Shown here piece by piece: positions 1-6,686 of a stretch of 8,617 bases of DNA. This DNA is from CAZHZT01 sp964537285. Its GTDB lineage: Bacteria > Bacteroidota > Bacteroidia > Chitinophagales > Saprospiraceae. The position numbers were made by a program, and so were the translations under genes. Location: positions 1 to 8,617 of the forward strand of contig CAZHZT010000175.1 in assembly GCA_964537285.1 (NCBI GenBank), in the 5' to 3' direction. How positions within the stretch are numbered: position 1 is the first letter of the stretch; every line of letters starts with the position of its first letter. A model generated the notes under the pieces. It saw nothing but the letters and a program-made list of their open reading frames with translations. It made no database searches and had not been told where the DNA came from.

Positions 1-130
1 TTTTTAACGGCTGCCAGCCTTCCAAAAAGCTAAATTGAATAAGGCCGGTCCTAAAGCATTGAATTACAGCACCAATTATTAACTATTTTGACAACATGAA
101 GTTCCTTAAAGCTAAGAGATGATTCATATT
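1..130 (-). repeat. Dispersed modular repeat, copy 1 (cut off by window start)
   Basis: The reverse complement matches the left part of two other intergenic repeats in this window (3347-3677 and 6687-7017). Positions 1-55 differ from copy 3 at one base only. The match continues more loosely through a TGTTGTCAA block to a TCATCTCTTA block near position 110-125, which is shared with copy 2. The copy stops at the window edge inside the first arm of the long hairpin, so its right half and terminal hairpin are not visible. It begins within 5 to 9 bp of the modA stop codon and lies in the same orientation as modA, that is, in the sense of the modA transcript. No reading frame is apparent. Role unknown; it may form the 3' end of the modA mRNA. 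Confidence 0.85.
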
Positions 131-134
131 TGAC

Positions 135-878
135 CTAATAACCATACCCCTTCAATATACTCTGCGCTTTTTCAGACAAAATAAAAGCATACAGCTTTTC
201 AGCCGAAGCTAGTTTATTTCGGTTATTTTTTAAAATAACCATCCCTTGATGAATAGGACGGTAAAGGTTGGATGGTATTTCTTCCCAAACGCCACCGGCA
301 TTCGCTAAAACCACTGATTTGGCCGTAAAACCGAGCTCTACTGCTCCCGTTGAAATAAACTGGCTGGCCTGACCAACATTTTCACCAAAAACCAACCTTG
401 GTTTTACTTGCTCCGTTATTCCAAAGTGCAGCAATACTTCCATTGCGGCTTCACCATAGGGAGCAGTTTTCGGATTGGGAAGAGCAATGTGTTTTATCTG
501 TTCATCCGGTAGCTGCTTTATATTTGGCAGACGGTCTAAAAGCGTACTCCAAAACACTAACTTTCCGTTCGCGTAAATTACAGGCTTCGATATTGCAAGC
601 CCTGCAGAATCCAGTATTTCAGGATATTTTATATCCGCAGAAAGGAAAATATCAAAAGGAGCGCCTTGTTGGATCTGAGCAGTCAGCTTTCCGGAAGAAC
701 CTAGAACGACCTCACACTTTATTTGAGTGTCTTCTTCAAAAACGTTTACCAATTCGGGCAGGACAAATTGCAGGTTGGCAGAGGCCGCAATGACCAGCGT
801 ATCTGAAGAAGGCCCTTGGCAAGCAAATAAATTTAATATTGAGTAAAAAAGCACAATATTTCTAAATATCGACATCAT
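135..878 (-). CDS. modA: Molybdate ABC transporter substrate-binding lipoprotein ModA
   Basis: Binds molybdate (possibly tungstate) outside the inner membrane and hands it to the ModBC permease and ATPase. The 247-residue product has a short hydrophobic N-terminus ending in lipobox LFAC (Cys20), so it is probably a lipid-anchored protein. The type-2 periplasmic-binding fold follows, with family landmarks AASAN (31-35), GSSGKL (60-65), the NPKTAPYG segment (135-142) and GENVGQ (165-170). The serines in the first two and the Ala and Val in the latter two match oxyanion-contacting positions of ModA. The Tyr of E. coli ModA near residue 170 is not preserved; here the segment reads GFTAKS, as in the ModA subgroup with GFVALS. 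The start is one of two adjacent ATG codons, with a weak AAGGGA upstream. No modB or modC is in the window; they would have to lie beyond position 1, behind the repeat. Confidence 0.9.
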   Translation of the reverse strand: MMSIFRNIVLFYSILNLFACQGPSSDTLVIAASANLQFVLPELVNVFEEDTQIKCEVVLGSSGKLTAQIQQGAPFDIFLSADIKYPEILDSAGLAISKPVIYANGKLVFWSTLLDRLPNIKQLPDEQIKHIALPNPKTAPYGEAAMEVLLHFGITEQVKPRLVFGENVGQASQFISTGAVELGFTAKSVVLANAGGVWEEIPSNLYRPIHQGMVILKNNRNKLASAEKLYAFILSEKAQSILKGYGY

Positions 879-1039
879 ATAGCTGTTTTCCCTTAATGAA
901 TCGCAACTTGGATGAATTATTCTCGAGAGTTACATATCGTTAAATACAACAACTAAATTCGGGTAAAAACCCGATTCCATCCCGCAACAAATACAAACTT
1001 CTAAAAAAAACTCCTTTCCTTTTCAGAACTTTGCATTTT

Positions 1040-1070
1040 TTTGTAAGATATTGTCTTTAAAATAACTTTA
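1040..1070 (+). promoter_or_regulatory. Candidate Bacteroidota-type promoter of tkt
   Basis: TTTG at 1040-1043 is followed by exactly 19 bases and TAACTTTA at 1063-1070. This fits the Bacteroidota primary-sigma consensus TTTG-N19-TAnnTTTG except for the last base. Transcription would begin near 1077, about 15 bases before the ATG. A competing -7-like element, GAACTTTGCA at 1026-1035, lacks a -33 box at the right distance. The region is AT-rich, so chance matches are possible. Confidence 0.45.
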
Positions 1071-1081
1071 TTTCTAAAAAG

Positions 1082-1087
1082 CAGGAA
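1082..1087 (+). promoter_or_regulatory. Ribosome binding site of tkt
   Basis: The purine-rich CAGGAA ends five bases before the ATG at 1093. It is the clearest Shine-Dalgarno-like site in the window and supports this start for transketolase; the other complete genes lack a comparable site. Confidence 0.5.
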
Positions 1088-1092
1088 TATTC

Positions 1093-3141
1093 ATGGAACA
1101 TATAACAGATCGTTTAGATACAAAACATTCTGAAAAGGCAGCGGATAATATTCGCTTATTATCTGCGGCTATGGTAGAAAAAGCCAATTCAGGTCATCCC
1201 GGCGGCCCTATGGGCGGCGCGGATTTCATTCAAATCCTTTATGCAGAGTTCCTCAATTGCGATCCATCCGACATGGAATGGCCATTGAGAGATCGCTTTT
1301 ATCTGGATGCCGGGCACATGTCTGCCATGCTTTATTCCGTCCTTACCTTATATGGGGCTTACAGCATGGATGACATCAAAAACTTCCGCCAATGGAAAAG
1401 CCCTACTCCCGGTCACCCGGAACTGGATCTAAAAAGAGGTATTGAGAACACCTCTGGTCCTTTGGGCTTAGGGCATGCATTTGGTATAGGCTCTGCCATT
1501 GCGGAGCGCTTTTTAGCAGCGCGCTTCGGCGAAACCATTAGTCATAAGACCTACATATACATCTCTGATGGCGGAATTCAGGAAGAGATCTCCCAGGGAG
1601 CCGGAAGAATTGCAGGGCATCTGGGTCTAGGAAATATCATCATGTTTTACGATGCCAATGACATTCAGCTATCCACAGAAGTGGATGAAGTAACCACCGA
1701 GAATACGGCGAAAAAGTACGAAGCCTGGGGATGGCAAGTATTGACGATTGATGGGAATAATCATCATGATATTCGACAAGCTCTTACCATTGCCCTGAGC
1801 GAAAAGGAAAAGCCCTCTTTAATTATTGGTAAAACCATAATGGGTAAAGGCGTTAAAGTTGAATCCGGCGATGGTTATGAAGGCAAGGTGGAATTACATG
1901 GCAAACCGCTTGGACAATCCAATGCTTCCTTTGCTAAAACTATTGAGGGCCTCGGCGGTAATCCAGAAGATCCTTTTCAAGTTTTTCCTGAAGTGGCTGG
2001 CTATTATGAAAAACTTGTTGCCAAAAAAATAGAAGCCGCGGCTGATACAAAGGAAAAATATAAAAAATGGGCAGAAGAAAATACATCCCTCGCTCAGAAA
2101 TACGAACAATTCCTATCCGGTCAGCTTCCCCCACTCGATTGGGACTCGATTGAACAAAAAGAAAAGGATGCGACCCGAAACGCTTCTGCCAGAGTACTTA
2201 GTTACTTAGCTGATAATGTGGAGAATATGATCGTTTCCTCTGCTGATCTTTGCAATAGCGATAAAACAGAGGCTTTCTTGAAGAAAACCGGTGCTTTCAA
2301 AAGAGGAGACTTTAGTGGTGCCTTTTTACAAGCAGGCGTCTCGGAGCTGACAATGGCAGCTCTGATCACCGGCATGGGGCTTCACGGAGGAGTTATTCCG
2401 GCTTGCGCTACTTTCTTCGCCTTTTCCGATTATATGAAGCCTGCTATCCGGGTATGTGCCCTCATGGAGCAACCCGCTATCTTCCTTTGGACACACGATG
2501 CTTTCCGGGTAGGTGAAGATGGACCAACCCACCAGCCTATTGAGCAAGAAGCTCAGCTTAGATTACTGGAGAAGGTGAAAAACCATTCCGGACAAAATAG
2601 CTTCCTTGCCCTACGTCCGGCAGACGGGGATGAAACGACTGCTTGCTGGAAAATGGCTTTGGAAAACAAACAAAGCCCCAGCGGTTTAATTCTTTCACGC
2701 CAAACGGTGCAAGGAATTAGAGTAGAAGGAACGGATCGCAAAGAACAGGCTAAACAAGCTGAAAAAGGAGCTTACCTGGTTTACAAAAGCGAAACGCCTC
2801 AAATAGTGCTCATCGCCAATGGTTCGGAAGTTTCGACTTTAATGAGGGCTGTAACCATTTTGGAAGGCAAAGGAGTAGGTGTTCAGGTGGTCTCTGTACC
2901 AAGTGAAGGCGTTTTCCAAAACCAACCTCTAGACTACAAAAAAGAATTGCTTCCTGACAGCTTACCTAAATTTGGGTTAACAGCAGGATTATCCGTCAAT
3001 TTGGAAGGCCTCGTAGGACAAAACGGAATGGTCTGGGGCGTAAACCATTTTGGTTACTCAGCTCCTTTCCAGGTTTTGGATGAGAAGTTTGGCTTTACGC
3101 CTGAGCAAGTAGCGGAGAAGGTAATTAATTTCTTAGGCTAA
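1093..3141 (+). CDS. tkt: Transketolase
   Basis: Thiamine-diphosphate enzyme of the non-oxidative pentose phosphate pathway; moves two-carbon ketol units between sugar phosphates in the cytosol. The 682-residue chain is a complete single-polypeptide transketolase (E. coli about 663). Visible landmarks are SGHPGG (33-38, substrate/TPP His35), GPLGLGHAFG (122-131), the TPP/metal motif region from SDGG (158-161) to Asn189, His269, Arg362, Ser389, the TPP-activating glutamate Glu418 in GVSE, THD (467-469) and GEDGPTHQP (474-482). The C-terminal transketolase domain starts near residue 560. The metal motif reads SDG rather than the usual GDG, and the following stretch (ISQGAGR, YDANDIQLSTEV) is the form I associate with Bacteroidota enzymes. 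It is monocistronic: divergent from modA and convergent with nhaD. Bases 3150-3680 downstream are almost entirely repeats. Confidence 0.97.
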   Translation: MEHITDRLDTKHSEKAADNIRLLSAAMVEKANSGHPGGPMGGADFIQILYAEFLNCDPSDMEWPLRDRFYLDAGHMSAMLYSVLTLYGAYSMDDIKNFRQWKSPTPGHPELDLKRGIENTSGPLGLGHAFGIGSAIAERFLAARFGETISHKTYIYISDGGIQEEISQGAGRIAGHLGLGNIIMFYDANDIQLSTEVDEVTTENTAKKYEAWGWQVLTIDGNNHHDIRQALTIALSEKEKPSLIIGKTIMGKGVKVESGDGYEGKVELHGKPLGQSNASFAKTIEGLGGNPEDPFQVFPEVAGYYEKLVAKKIEAAADTKEKYKKWAEENTSLAQKYEQFLSGQLPPLDWDSIEQKEKDATRNASARVLSYLADNVENMIVSSADLCNSDKTEAFLKKTGAFKRGDFSGAFLQAGVSELTMAALITGMGLHGGVIPACATFFAFSDYMKPAIRVCALMEQPAIFLWTHDAFRVGEDGPTHQPIEQEAQLRLLEKVKNHSGQNSFLALRPADGDETTACWKMALENKQSPSGLILSRQTVQGIRVEGTDRKEQAKQAEKGAYLVYKSETPQIVLIANGSEVSTLMRAVTILEGKGVGVQVVSVPSEGVFQNQPLDYKKELLPDSLPKFGLTAGLSVNLEGLVGQNGMVWGVNHFGYSAPFQVLDEKFGFTPEQVAEKVINFLG

Positions 3142-3149
3142 AATACATT

Positions 3150-3339
3150 TGATATTTTACGACAATTCTCGCTTTGGAAAATAAACGCACCTACGGCGCG
3201 AAATTCCTTTTTGAGGGATACCAAAAGGGCTATGTTGCTTCGCAAAATAGCCCTTTTGGTATCCCTCAAAAGAAAATATCGCCGCGAAGCGGCCTAAATT
3301 TGGTTTTGGATTTCCAAAACGAGAATTGCTGATATTTTA
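3150..3339. mobile_element. MITE-like cloverleaf palindrome with flanking direct repeats
   Basis: Ten-base direct repeats TGATATTTTA occur at 3150-3159 and 3330-3339 and bracket a 170-bp imperfect palindrome. Its outer arms, 3163-3180 and 3311-3328, pair at 17 of 18 positions. Inside are three hairpins: a left side stem (3186-3200, five of six pairs), a perfect 20-bp central stem (3213-3232 with 3248-3267) whose loop itself pairs TTGC with GCAA, and a right side stem (3281-3293, GCCGC / GCGGC). No reading frame of note is present. Inverted termini, flanking duplication, small size and lack of coding capacity are what a miniature inverted-repeat transposable element would show. No transposase or second copy is in the window, so mobility is inferred. 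Confidence 0.6.
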
Positions 3340-3346
3340 AATAAAA

Positions 3347-3677
3347 ACATGAGTCATCTCTTAACTTTAAGCAACTTTATGTTGTCAAGATGATTAAAAT
3401 AGGTGCTGTAAATCAATGATTTAAGACCGGCCTTATTCAATTTAGCTTTTTTAAAGGCTGGAAGCCGTTAAAAAATGAATACTGTTTGAGCCGACCTTAG
3501 GAGGCGAGTTTATTCATTTTAGGCTGCCAGCCTTTAAAAAAGCGTTAAGAATTGAATACAGCCTTGATTTTTTGCTACTTTTTTATCAAGAAAAAAGTAG
3601 ATAAATCCCTTATTGCCATACCTTTGCAGGCACTTTGCAAAACATGGGGCATTCCGAATTTTCGGAATGCCCCATGT
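3347..3677 (+). repeat. Dispersed modular repeat, copy 2 (full length, 331 bp)
   Basis: Modules in order: a left end ACATGAGTCATCTCTTAA; a TGTTGTCAA block (3380-3388); a long hairpin with inner arms 3445-3466 and 3522-3543 (21 of 22 pairs), outer partners TATTCAATT / AATTGAATA and a further AAATCAA / TTGATTT pair (3410-3416, 3564-3570); a second hairpin CTACTTTTTT / AAAAAAGTAG (3575-3600, loop ATCAAG); a diverged spacer; and a terminal hairpin (3639-3680). Bases 3541-3603 are identical to 6878-6940 of copy 3 over all 63 positions. The hairpin tip here has about nine more bases than in copy 3. Orientation is sense to tkt. The ACATG left end and CATGT right end form weak terminal inverted repeats. 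Confidence 0.9.
3619..3626 (+). promoter_or_regulatory. Isolated -7 promoter motif in copy 2 spacer
   Basis: TACCTTTG, continuing as TACCTTTGCA, matches the Bacteroidota -7 consensus TAnnTTTG at all specified positions. No TTTG -33 box is present about 19 bases upstream. If active, transcription would start near 3632 and run straight into the hairpin at 3639-3680, giving an RNA of about 50 nt antisense to the nhaD 3' end. Copy 3 lacks the motif. Confidence 0.2.
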
Positions 3678-3684
3678 TTTTAAT
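3639..3684. terminator. Bidirectional hairpin terminator between tkt and nhaD
   Basis: A perfect 20-bp stem (3639-3658 with 3661-3680) encloses a TT loop. The A-run on one side and T-run on the other make it terminator-like for both strands. On the plus strand it is followed by a fifth T. It lies four bases beyond the nhaD stop codon and would end nhaD transcription. It also blocks plus-strand read-through from tkt, though it sits about 500 bases after the tkt stop. It forms the end of repeat copy 2. Confidence 0.8.
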
Positions 3685-5022
3685 TTAAAATATCGATTGC
3701 ATTAAAATATAAACTACAGCTCCCGACAAGAAGCCAATCAAAGCTAACCAGGATATCTTTCTTAAATACCAGATAAAATCTATACGTTCCATACCCATAG
3801 CTGCTACACCAGCAGCAGATCCAATGATCAACATACTTCCACCTGTTCCGGCAGAGTAAGCAATGAAGTGCCAAAGCGTATTATCCATCGGGAATTTATA
3901 CATCCCCATTGAAGCCGCTACCAAAGGAACGTTATCAATAATAGCCGATAAGAATCCTAGTATAATAATTACTATATTTTGATTCGGAATCGCTTCCTGA
4001 AGTCCTTCGGCCATGCGCATCAGTAAACCTACTTTTTCATCTCCGTGTATGCCCATAACGGCCACAGATTCCAAGGCCGCTACGGCGACAAGGATCCCGA
4101 GGAAGAAAAGAATACTCGATAATTCAATACGTGAAAGCGCCGTATGAGCTGAATATAAATGCTTCCGTTCTTCGGTGAAATCTTCTTCCGGGTGGATATA
4201 TTCGGAAACCAGCCAAACAATACCCAAAGAAAGCATCATTCCTACATAGGGCGGCAAGTGGGTGATCGATTTAAAAACAGGTACAAAAATCAAAGCACCT
4301 ACACCAACAAATACCATCGTACGGCTGCTCAATAATTTTTCCTCATTGATCTTTTGGCTAAAATTGCGGCCAGAAGCGGGAGTTATATTTCCTTTGAAAG
4401 GTTTAAGAAAGGAGGCAATAAATACAGGCACTACAATACAGACAATGGAAGGAAGTACCAAATTTTCAATTAATCCCATAGTGGACACCTTCTTCCCAAT
4501 CCAGAGCATTGTTGTCGTAACATCTCCGATTGGCGACCATGCTCCTCCGGCATTTGCTCCAATCACTGCCATACTGACAAACCAAAGGCGTTCTTCCTTA
4601 TTGGGCACTAAACGACGTAGCAGAGAAACCAACACAATGGTAGAGGCCAGATTATCAAGGGTTGCTGAAAGAAAAAAGGCTAAAATGCAGATTAGCCAGA
4701 GCATTTTAACCTTATTTGTCGTTTGAATCCGGTTGGTGATTACAGAAAAACCCCGGTGAAGATCAACCAATTCAACAATGGTCATTGCACCAATCAGAAA
4801 GAACAAAATTTCGGCTGTTTTGCCAATATGATGGAGCAAAACTTCCTCCATAGGAGCCAGATGATGATCGTGCCCGACCATATCCAGATGGCCTAATGAA
4901 GCTAAGGCCCAACAAACGGCCCCCATAATCAAGGCTGGCACCGTTTTGTCCAATTTAATGGGATGCTCAAAAACAATGAGTAAGTAGCCAACAATGAAGC
5001 AAATTATAATACCTGTAAGCAT
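3685..5022 (-). CDS. nhaD: Na+/H+ antiporter, NhaD family
   Basis: Inner-membrane antiporter of the ion transporter superfamily; exports Na+ (or Li+) in exchange for protons and supports growth in salt or at alkaline pH. The 445-residue protein is almost entirely hydrophobic helices, consistent with about 12 or more membrane segments, without a cleavable signal. NhaD-type landmarks are FFLIGAMTIVELVD (74-87), ATLDNLAST (120-128, Asp123), GANAGGAWSPIGDVTT (155-170), SAIIDNVPLVAA (359-370, Asp363) and SAGTGGSMLIIGSAAG (390-405). The two DN motifs in opposing half-repeats are the likely ion-binding sites. A His-rich loop, HDHH (51-54) and HH (64-65), lies between the first helices. It is transcribed alone: divergent from nupC, with its 3' end at the repeat-copy-2 hairpin. 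A 72-bp palindrome begins 40 bases upstream of the start and may lie in the leader. Confidence 0.93.
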   Translation of the reverse strand: MLTGIIICFIVGYLLIVFEHPIKLDKTVPALIMGAVCWALASLGHLDMVGHDHHLAPMEEVLLHHIGKTAEILFFLIGAMTIVELVDLHRGFSVITNRIQTTNKVKMLWLICILAFFLSATLDNLASTIVLVSLLRRLVPNKEERLWFVSMAVIGANAGGAWSPIGDVTTTMLWIGKKVSTMGLIENLVLPSIVCIVVPVFIASFLKPFKGNITPASGRNFSQKINEEKLLSSRTMVFVGVGALIFVPVFKSITHLPPYVGMMLSLGIVWLVSEYIHPEEDFTEERKHLYSAHTALSRIELSSILFFLGILVAVAALESVAVMGIHGDEKVGLLMRMAEGLQEAIPNQNIVIIILGFLSAIIDNVPLVAASMGMYKFPMDNTLWHFIAYSAGTGGSMLIIGSAAGVAAMGMERIDFIWYLRKISWLALIGFLSGAVVYILMQSIF

Positions 5023-5062
5023 TTGCCAATCTTTAAAACGTTAAGAAGATATAAGACACTCC

Positions 5063-5134
5063 CAAAGGAAATCATTTGCCCCGGGCAGAAATATTTTTAA
5101 AAATATTTCTGCCCGGGGCAAACGATTTCCTTTG
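5063..5134. repeat. Near-perfect 72-bp palindrome upstream of nhaD
   Basis: Positions 5063-5098 and 5099-5134 are reverse complements at 35 of 36 positions, with no spacer at the centre (TTTTTAAAAA). The only mismatch is 5074 against 5123. The arms contain the GC-rich block TTGCCCCGGGCAGAAATA. No flanking direct repeat was found. As RNA it would be a very stable hairpin; as DNA it could extrude as a cruciform. It lies 40 bases upstream of the nhaD start codon. It may be a leader element, a terminator insulating the two divergent units, or a remnant insertion. Confidence 0.9.
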
Positions 5135-5214
5135 AAAAACCCCCATTTTATTTTGAGGCCGAAAAGTAAACATTTTCTTCATTCTATCTAAACAACTCTA
5201 AAAATAAAATATAC

Positions 5215-5302
5215 AATTCTGTGATTTCATTTAGTCGCTGCCCCTCTCTAAAAATAACTCCCTCACAAAGGGGCAGCGACTAAATGAAATCACCTCAGAA
5301 TT
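5215..5302. repeat. Large hairpin upstream of nupC
   Basis: A perfect 25-bp stem pairs 5221-5245 with 5269-5293 around a 23-base loop (5246-5268). A further six pairs, AATTCT (5215-5220) with AGAATT (5297-5302), extend it across a three-base bulge CTC. The right edge is 38 bases before the nupC start. The arm sequence has no similarity to the 5063-5134 palindrome or to the dispersed repeat. Possible roles are a leader structure, an operator or an insulator; nothing in the sequence decides. Confidence 0.88.
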
Positions 5303-5340
5303 TTTTATTAATTTTCCGCTTTTAACCCATCAATTATTTC

Positions 5341-6675
5341 ATGAGTATCATCAGAGGACTATTTGGAATTGTTATTCTGTTACTGATTTGCTATGCTTTT
5401 AGCCGAAACCGCAAAGCTATTGATTGGAGGCTGGTAGGCGTAGGGATGTTGCTACAGTTCGGCTTGGCTTTACTAGTGTTGAACATACCTTTAGTAAGAA
5501 TGGCATTCGATGGTCTGGCTCAGTTCTTTGTAGTGATCATTGACTTCACAGAGGCCGGATCAGAATTCGTTTTAGGTAAATGGCCCAACACTGCCCAAAT
5601 TGATGAAATTACCTATAAAGATGGTCAGGAAATCATAAAGCCTTTCCAAGTGGGTTACATGCTTGCCTTTAAAATACTACCCATTATAGTCTTTTTTTCG
5701 GCCTTGACTTCTGTTTTATATTACCTGGGAATACTTCAACTGATCATCAAAGGATTTGCATGGATCATGGTGAGAACCATGCGCCTTACAGGTGCCGAAA
5801 GCCTGGCAGCAGCAGCAAATGTTTTCATTGGACAAACTGAAGCGCCTCTTGTGGTTAAACCCTACCTGGAAAGCATGTCGCGTTCTGAAATTCTTTGCTT
5901 AATGACTGGTGGGATGGCCACTATTGCCGGCAGTGTCTTTGCTTCTTATGTAGGCTTTTTAGGAGGCGAAGACCCCGTAGCCAAACAACAGTTCGCACGG
6001 CATTTGCTTACGGCTTCTATCATCTCTGCTCCGGCGGCAATTGTTTGTGCCAAAATATTGCTGCCTGAAGAGGAAAAAAAGATTGTTGCCGGGCAGAAAG
6101 TCGAAGTTCCCAAGGAAAAGATAGGAAATAACCTGCTTGACGCTATTTCCATCGGCACCACTGACGGCTTGAAGCTGGCGATCAATGTTGGAGCCATGCT
6201 CTTGGTCTTTACCGCCTTTGTAGCTATGCTCAATTATATCCTGATCAATTTTGTAGGAAGCTGGACGGGCCTTAACGAATATGTCATAGAGCACACCAAC
6301 GGTCGTTTTTCTGGTTTCAACATGGAGTATATACTGGGCATCGTATTTGCCCCTTTCGCCTGGATACTGGGAGTAGCCAATAAAGACATTTTGCTGGTGG
6401 GTCAATTATTAGGACTCAAAACAACCCTTAATGAGTTTTTCGCTTACGCAACCCTTGGAGGTGTTCAGGATCAACTGGAAGAAAAATCACTGATCATAGT
6501 CACTTACGCCCTATGTGGTTTTGCCAATTTTGCCTCCATAGGTATTCAAATCGGAGGCATCGGAGCCATCGCTCCCAAGCAAAGAACGACGCTCACCCGT
6601 TATGGTTTGCTTGCTCTATTAGGGGGAACTATTGCGGCTTTCCTCACTGCTGCAATAGCTGGAATGTTTTATTAG
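5341..6675 (+). CDS. nupC: Concentrative nucleoside transporter, NupC/CNT family
   Basis: Inner-membrane symporter that brings nucleosides into the cell using a Na+ or H+ gradient, feeding nucleotide salvage. The 444 residues show the CNT order: N-terminal helices (about 4-60), a gate-like central part, and the C-terminal transport domain. Key motifs are GQTEAP (164-169, nucleoside-contacting Gln-Thr-Glu), TGGMATIAGSVFASY (189-203), SIISAPAA (226-233), NEFFAY (364-369, Glu365) and CGFANFASIGIQIGG (392-406). These match binding-site residues known from Vibrio CNT, which is Na+-coupled. An insert at about 75-103 makes it longer than the 416-residue Vibrio protein. There is no Shine-Dalgarno site; the ATG is chosen because it directly precedes the conserved first helix. 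Repeat copy 3 starts 11 bases after the stop. Confidence 0.94.
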   Translation: MSIIRGLFGIVILLLICYAFSRNRKAIDWRLVGVGMLLQFGLALLVLNIPLVRMAFDGLAQFFVVIIDFTEAGSEFVLGKWPNTAQIDEITYKDGQEIIKPFQVGYMLAFKILPIIVFFSALTSVLYYLGILQLIIKGFAWIMVRTMRLTGAESLAAAANVFIGQTEAPLVVKPYLESMSRSEILCLMTGGMATIAGSVFASYVGFLGGEDPVAKQQFARHLLTASIISAPAAIVCAKILLPEEEKKIVAGQKVEVPKEKIGNNLLDAISIGTTDGLKLAINVGAMLLVFTAFVAMLNYILINFVGSWTGLNEYVIEHTNGRFSGFNMEYILGIVFAPFAWILGVANKDILLVGQLLGLKTTLNEFFAYATLGGVQDQLEEKSLIIVTYALCGFANFASIGIQIGGIGAIAPKQRTTLTRYGLLALLGGTIAAFLTAAIAGMFY

Positions 6676-6686
6676 AAGAAGAACAG

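Larger units (their letters stand above)
879..1092. other. Divergent modA/tkt intergenic region
   Basis: This 214-bp gap must hold the promoters of both genes. It is AT-rich and, unlike the other gaps, contains no copy of the dispersed repeat and no large palindrome. The only clear secondary structure is a small hairpin at 959-974 (TCGGGT / ACCCGA, loop AAAA). A candidate tkt promoter lies at 1040-1070. No convincing modA promoter was found. Confidence 0.6.
3142..3684. other. Convergent tkt/nhaD intergenic region
   Basis: This 543-bp gene-free gap is almost wholly structured DNA. In order it holds a 170-bp cloverleaf-like palindrome with 10-bp direct repeats (3150-3339), copy 2 of the dispersed repeat (3347-3677), and within that copy's end a 20-bp-stem hairpin next to the nhaD stop. 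I found no plausible coding sequence. Confidence 0.85.
5023..5340. other. Divergent nhaD/nupC intergenic region
   Basis: This 318-bp AT-rich gap contains two unrelated large inverted repeats, one about 40 bases before each start codon (5063-5134 and 5215-5302), and a 12-bp direct repeat CTCTAAAAATAA (5196-5207 and 5246-5257). A weak nhaD promoter candidate on the minus strand is TACTTTTC (5168-5161) with TTTA 20 bases further upstream, each one base off consensus. It would place the 72-bp palindrome inside the nhaD leader. A weak nupC -7 candidate, TAATTTTC, is at 5309-5316. No coding sequence was recognised. Confidence 0.6.

Noticed and set aside
398..793. A 131-codon plus-strand open frame opposite modA
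   Set aside because: It lies wholly antisense to a clear ModA, has no recognisable motif, and its composition is what a reversed coding strand gives.
1894..2741. Several short minus-strand open frames opposite tkt
   Set aside because: All lie under the conserved transketolase frame and encode low-complexity or Cys/Phe-rich peptides without family signals.
4262..4726. A 154-codon plus-strand open frame opposite nhaD
   Set aside because: It is antisense to conserved NhaD transmembrane motifs; the Thr- and Arg-rich translation has no domain-like features.
5063..5134. Insertion with target duplication at the 72-bp palindrome
   Set aside because: The flanks (ATAAGACACTCC and AAAAACCCCCAT) share no direct repeat, so no insertion footprint can be claimed.
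5946..6405. Two overlapping minus-strand open frames opposite nupC
   Set aside because: Both are antisense shadows of the conserved CNT transport domain with no start-site support.
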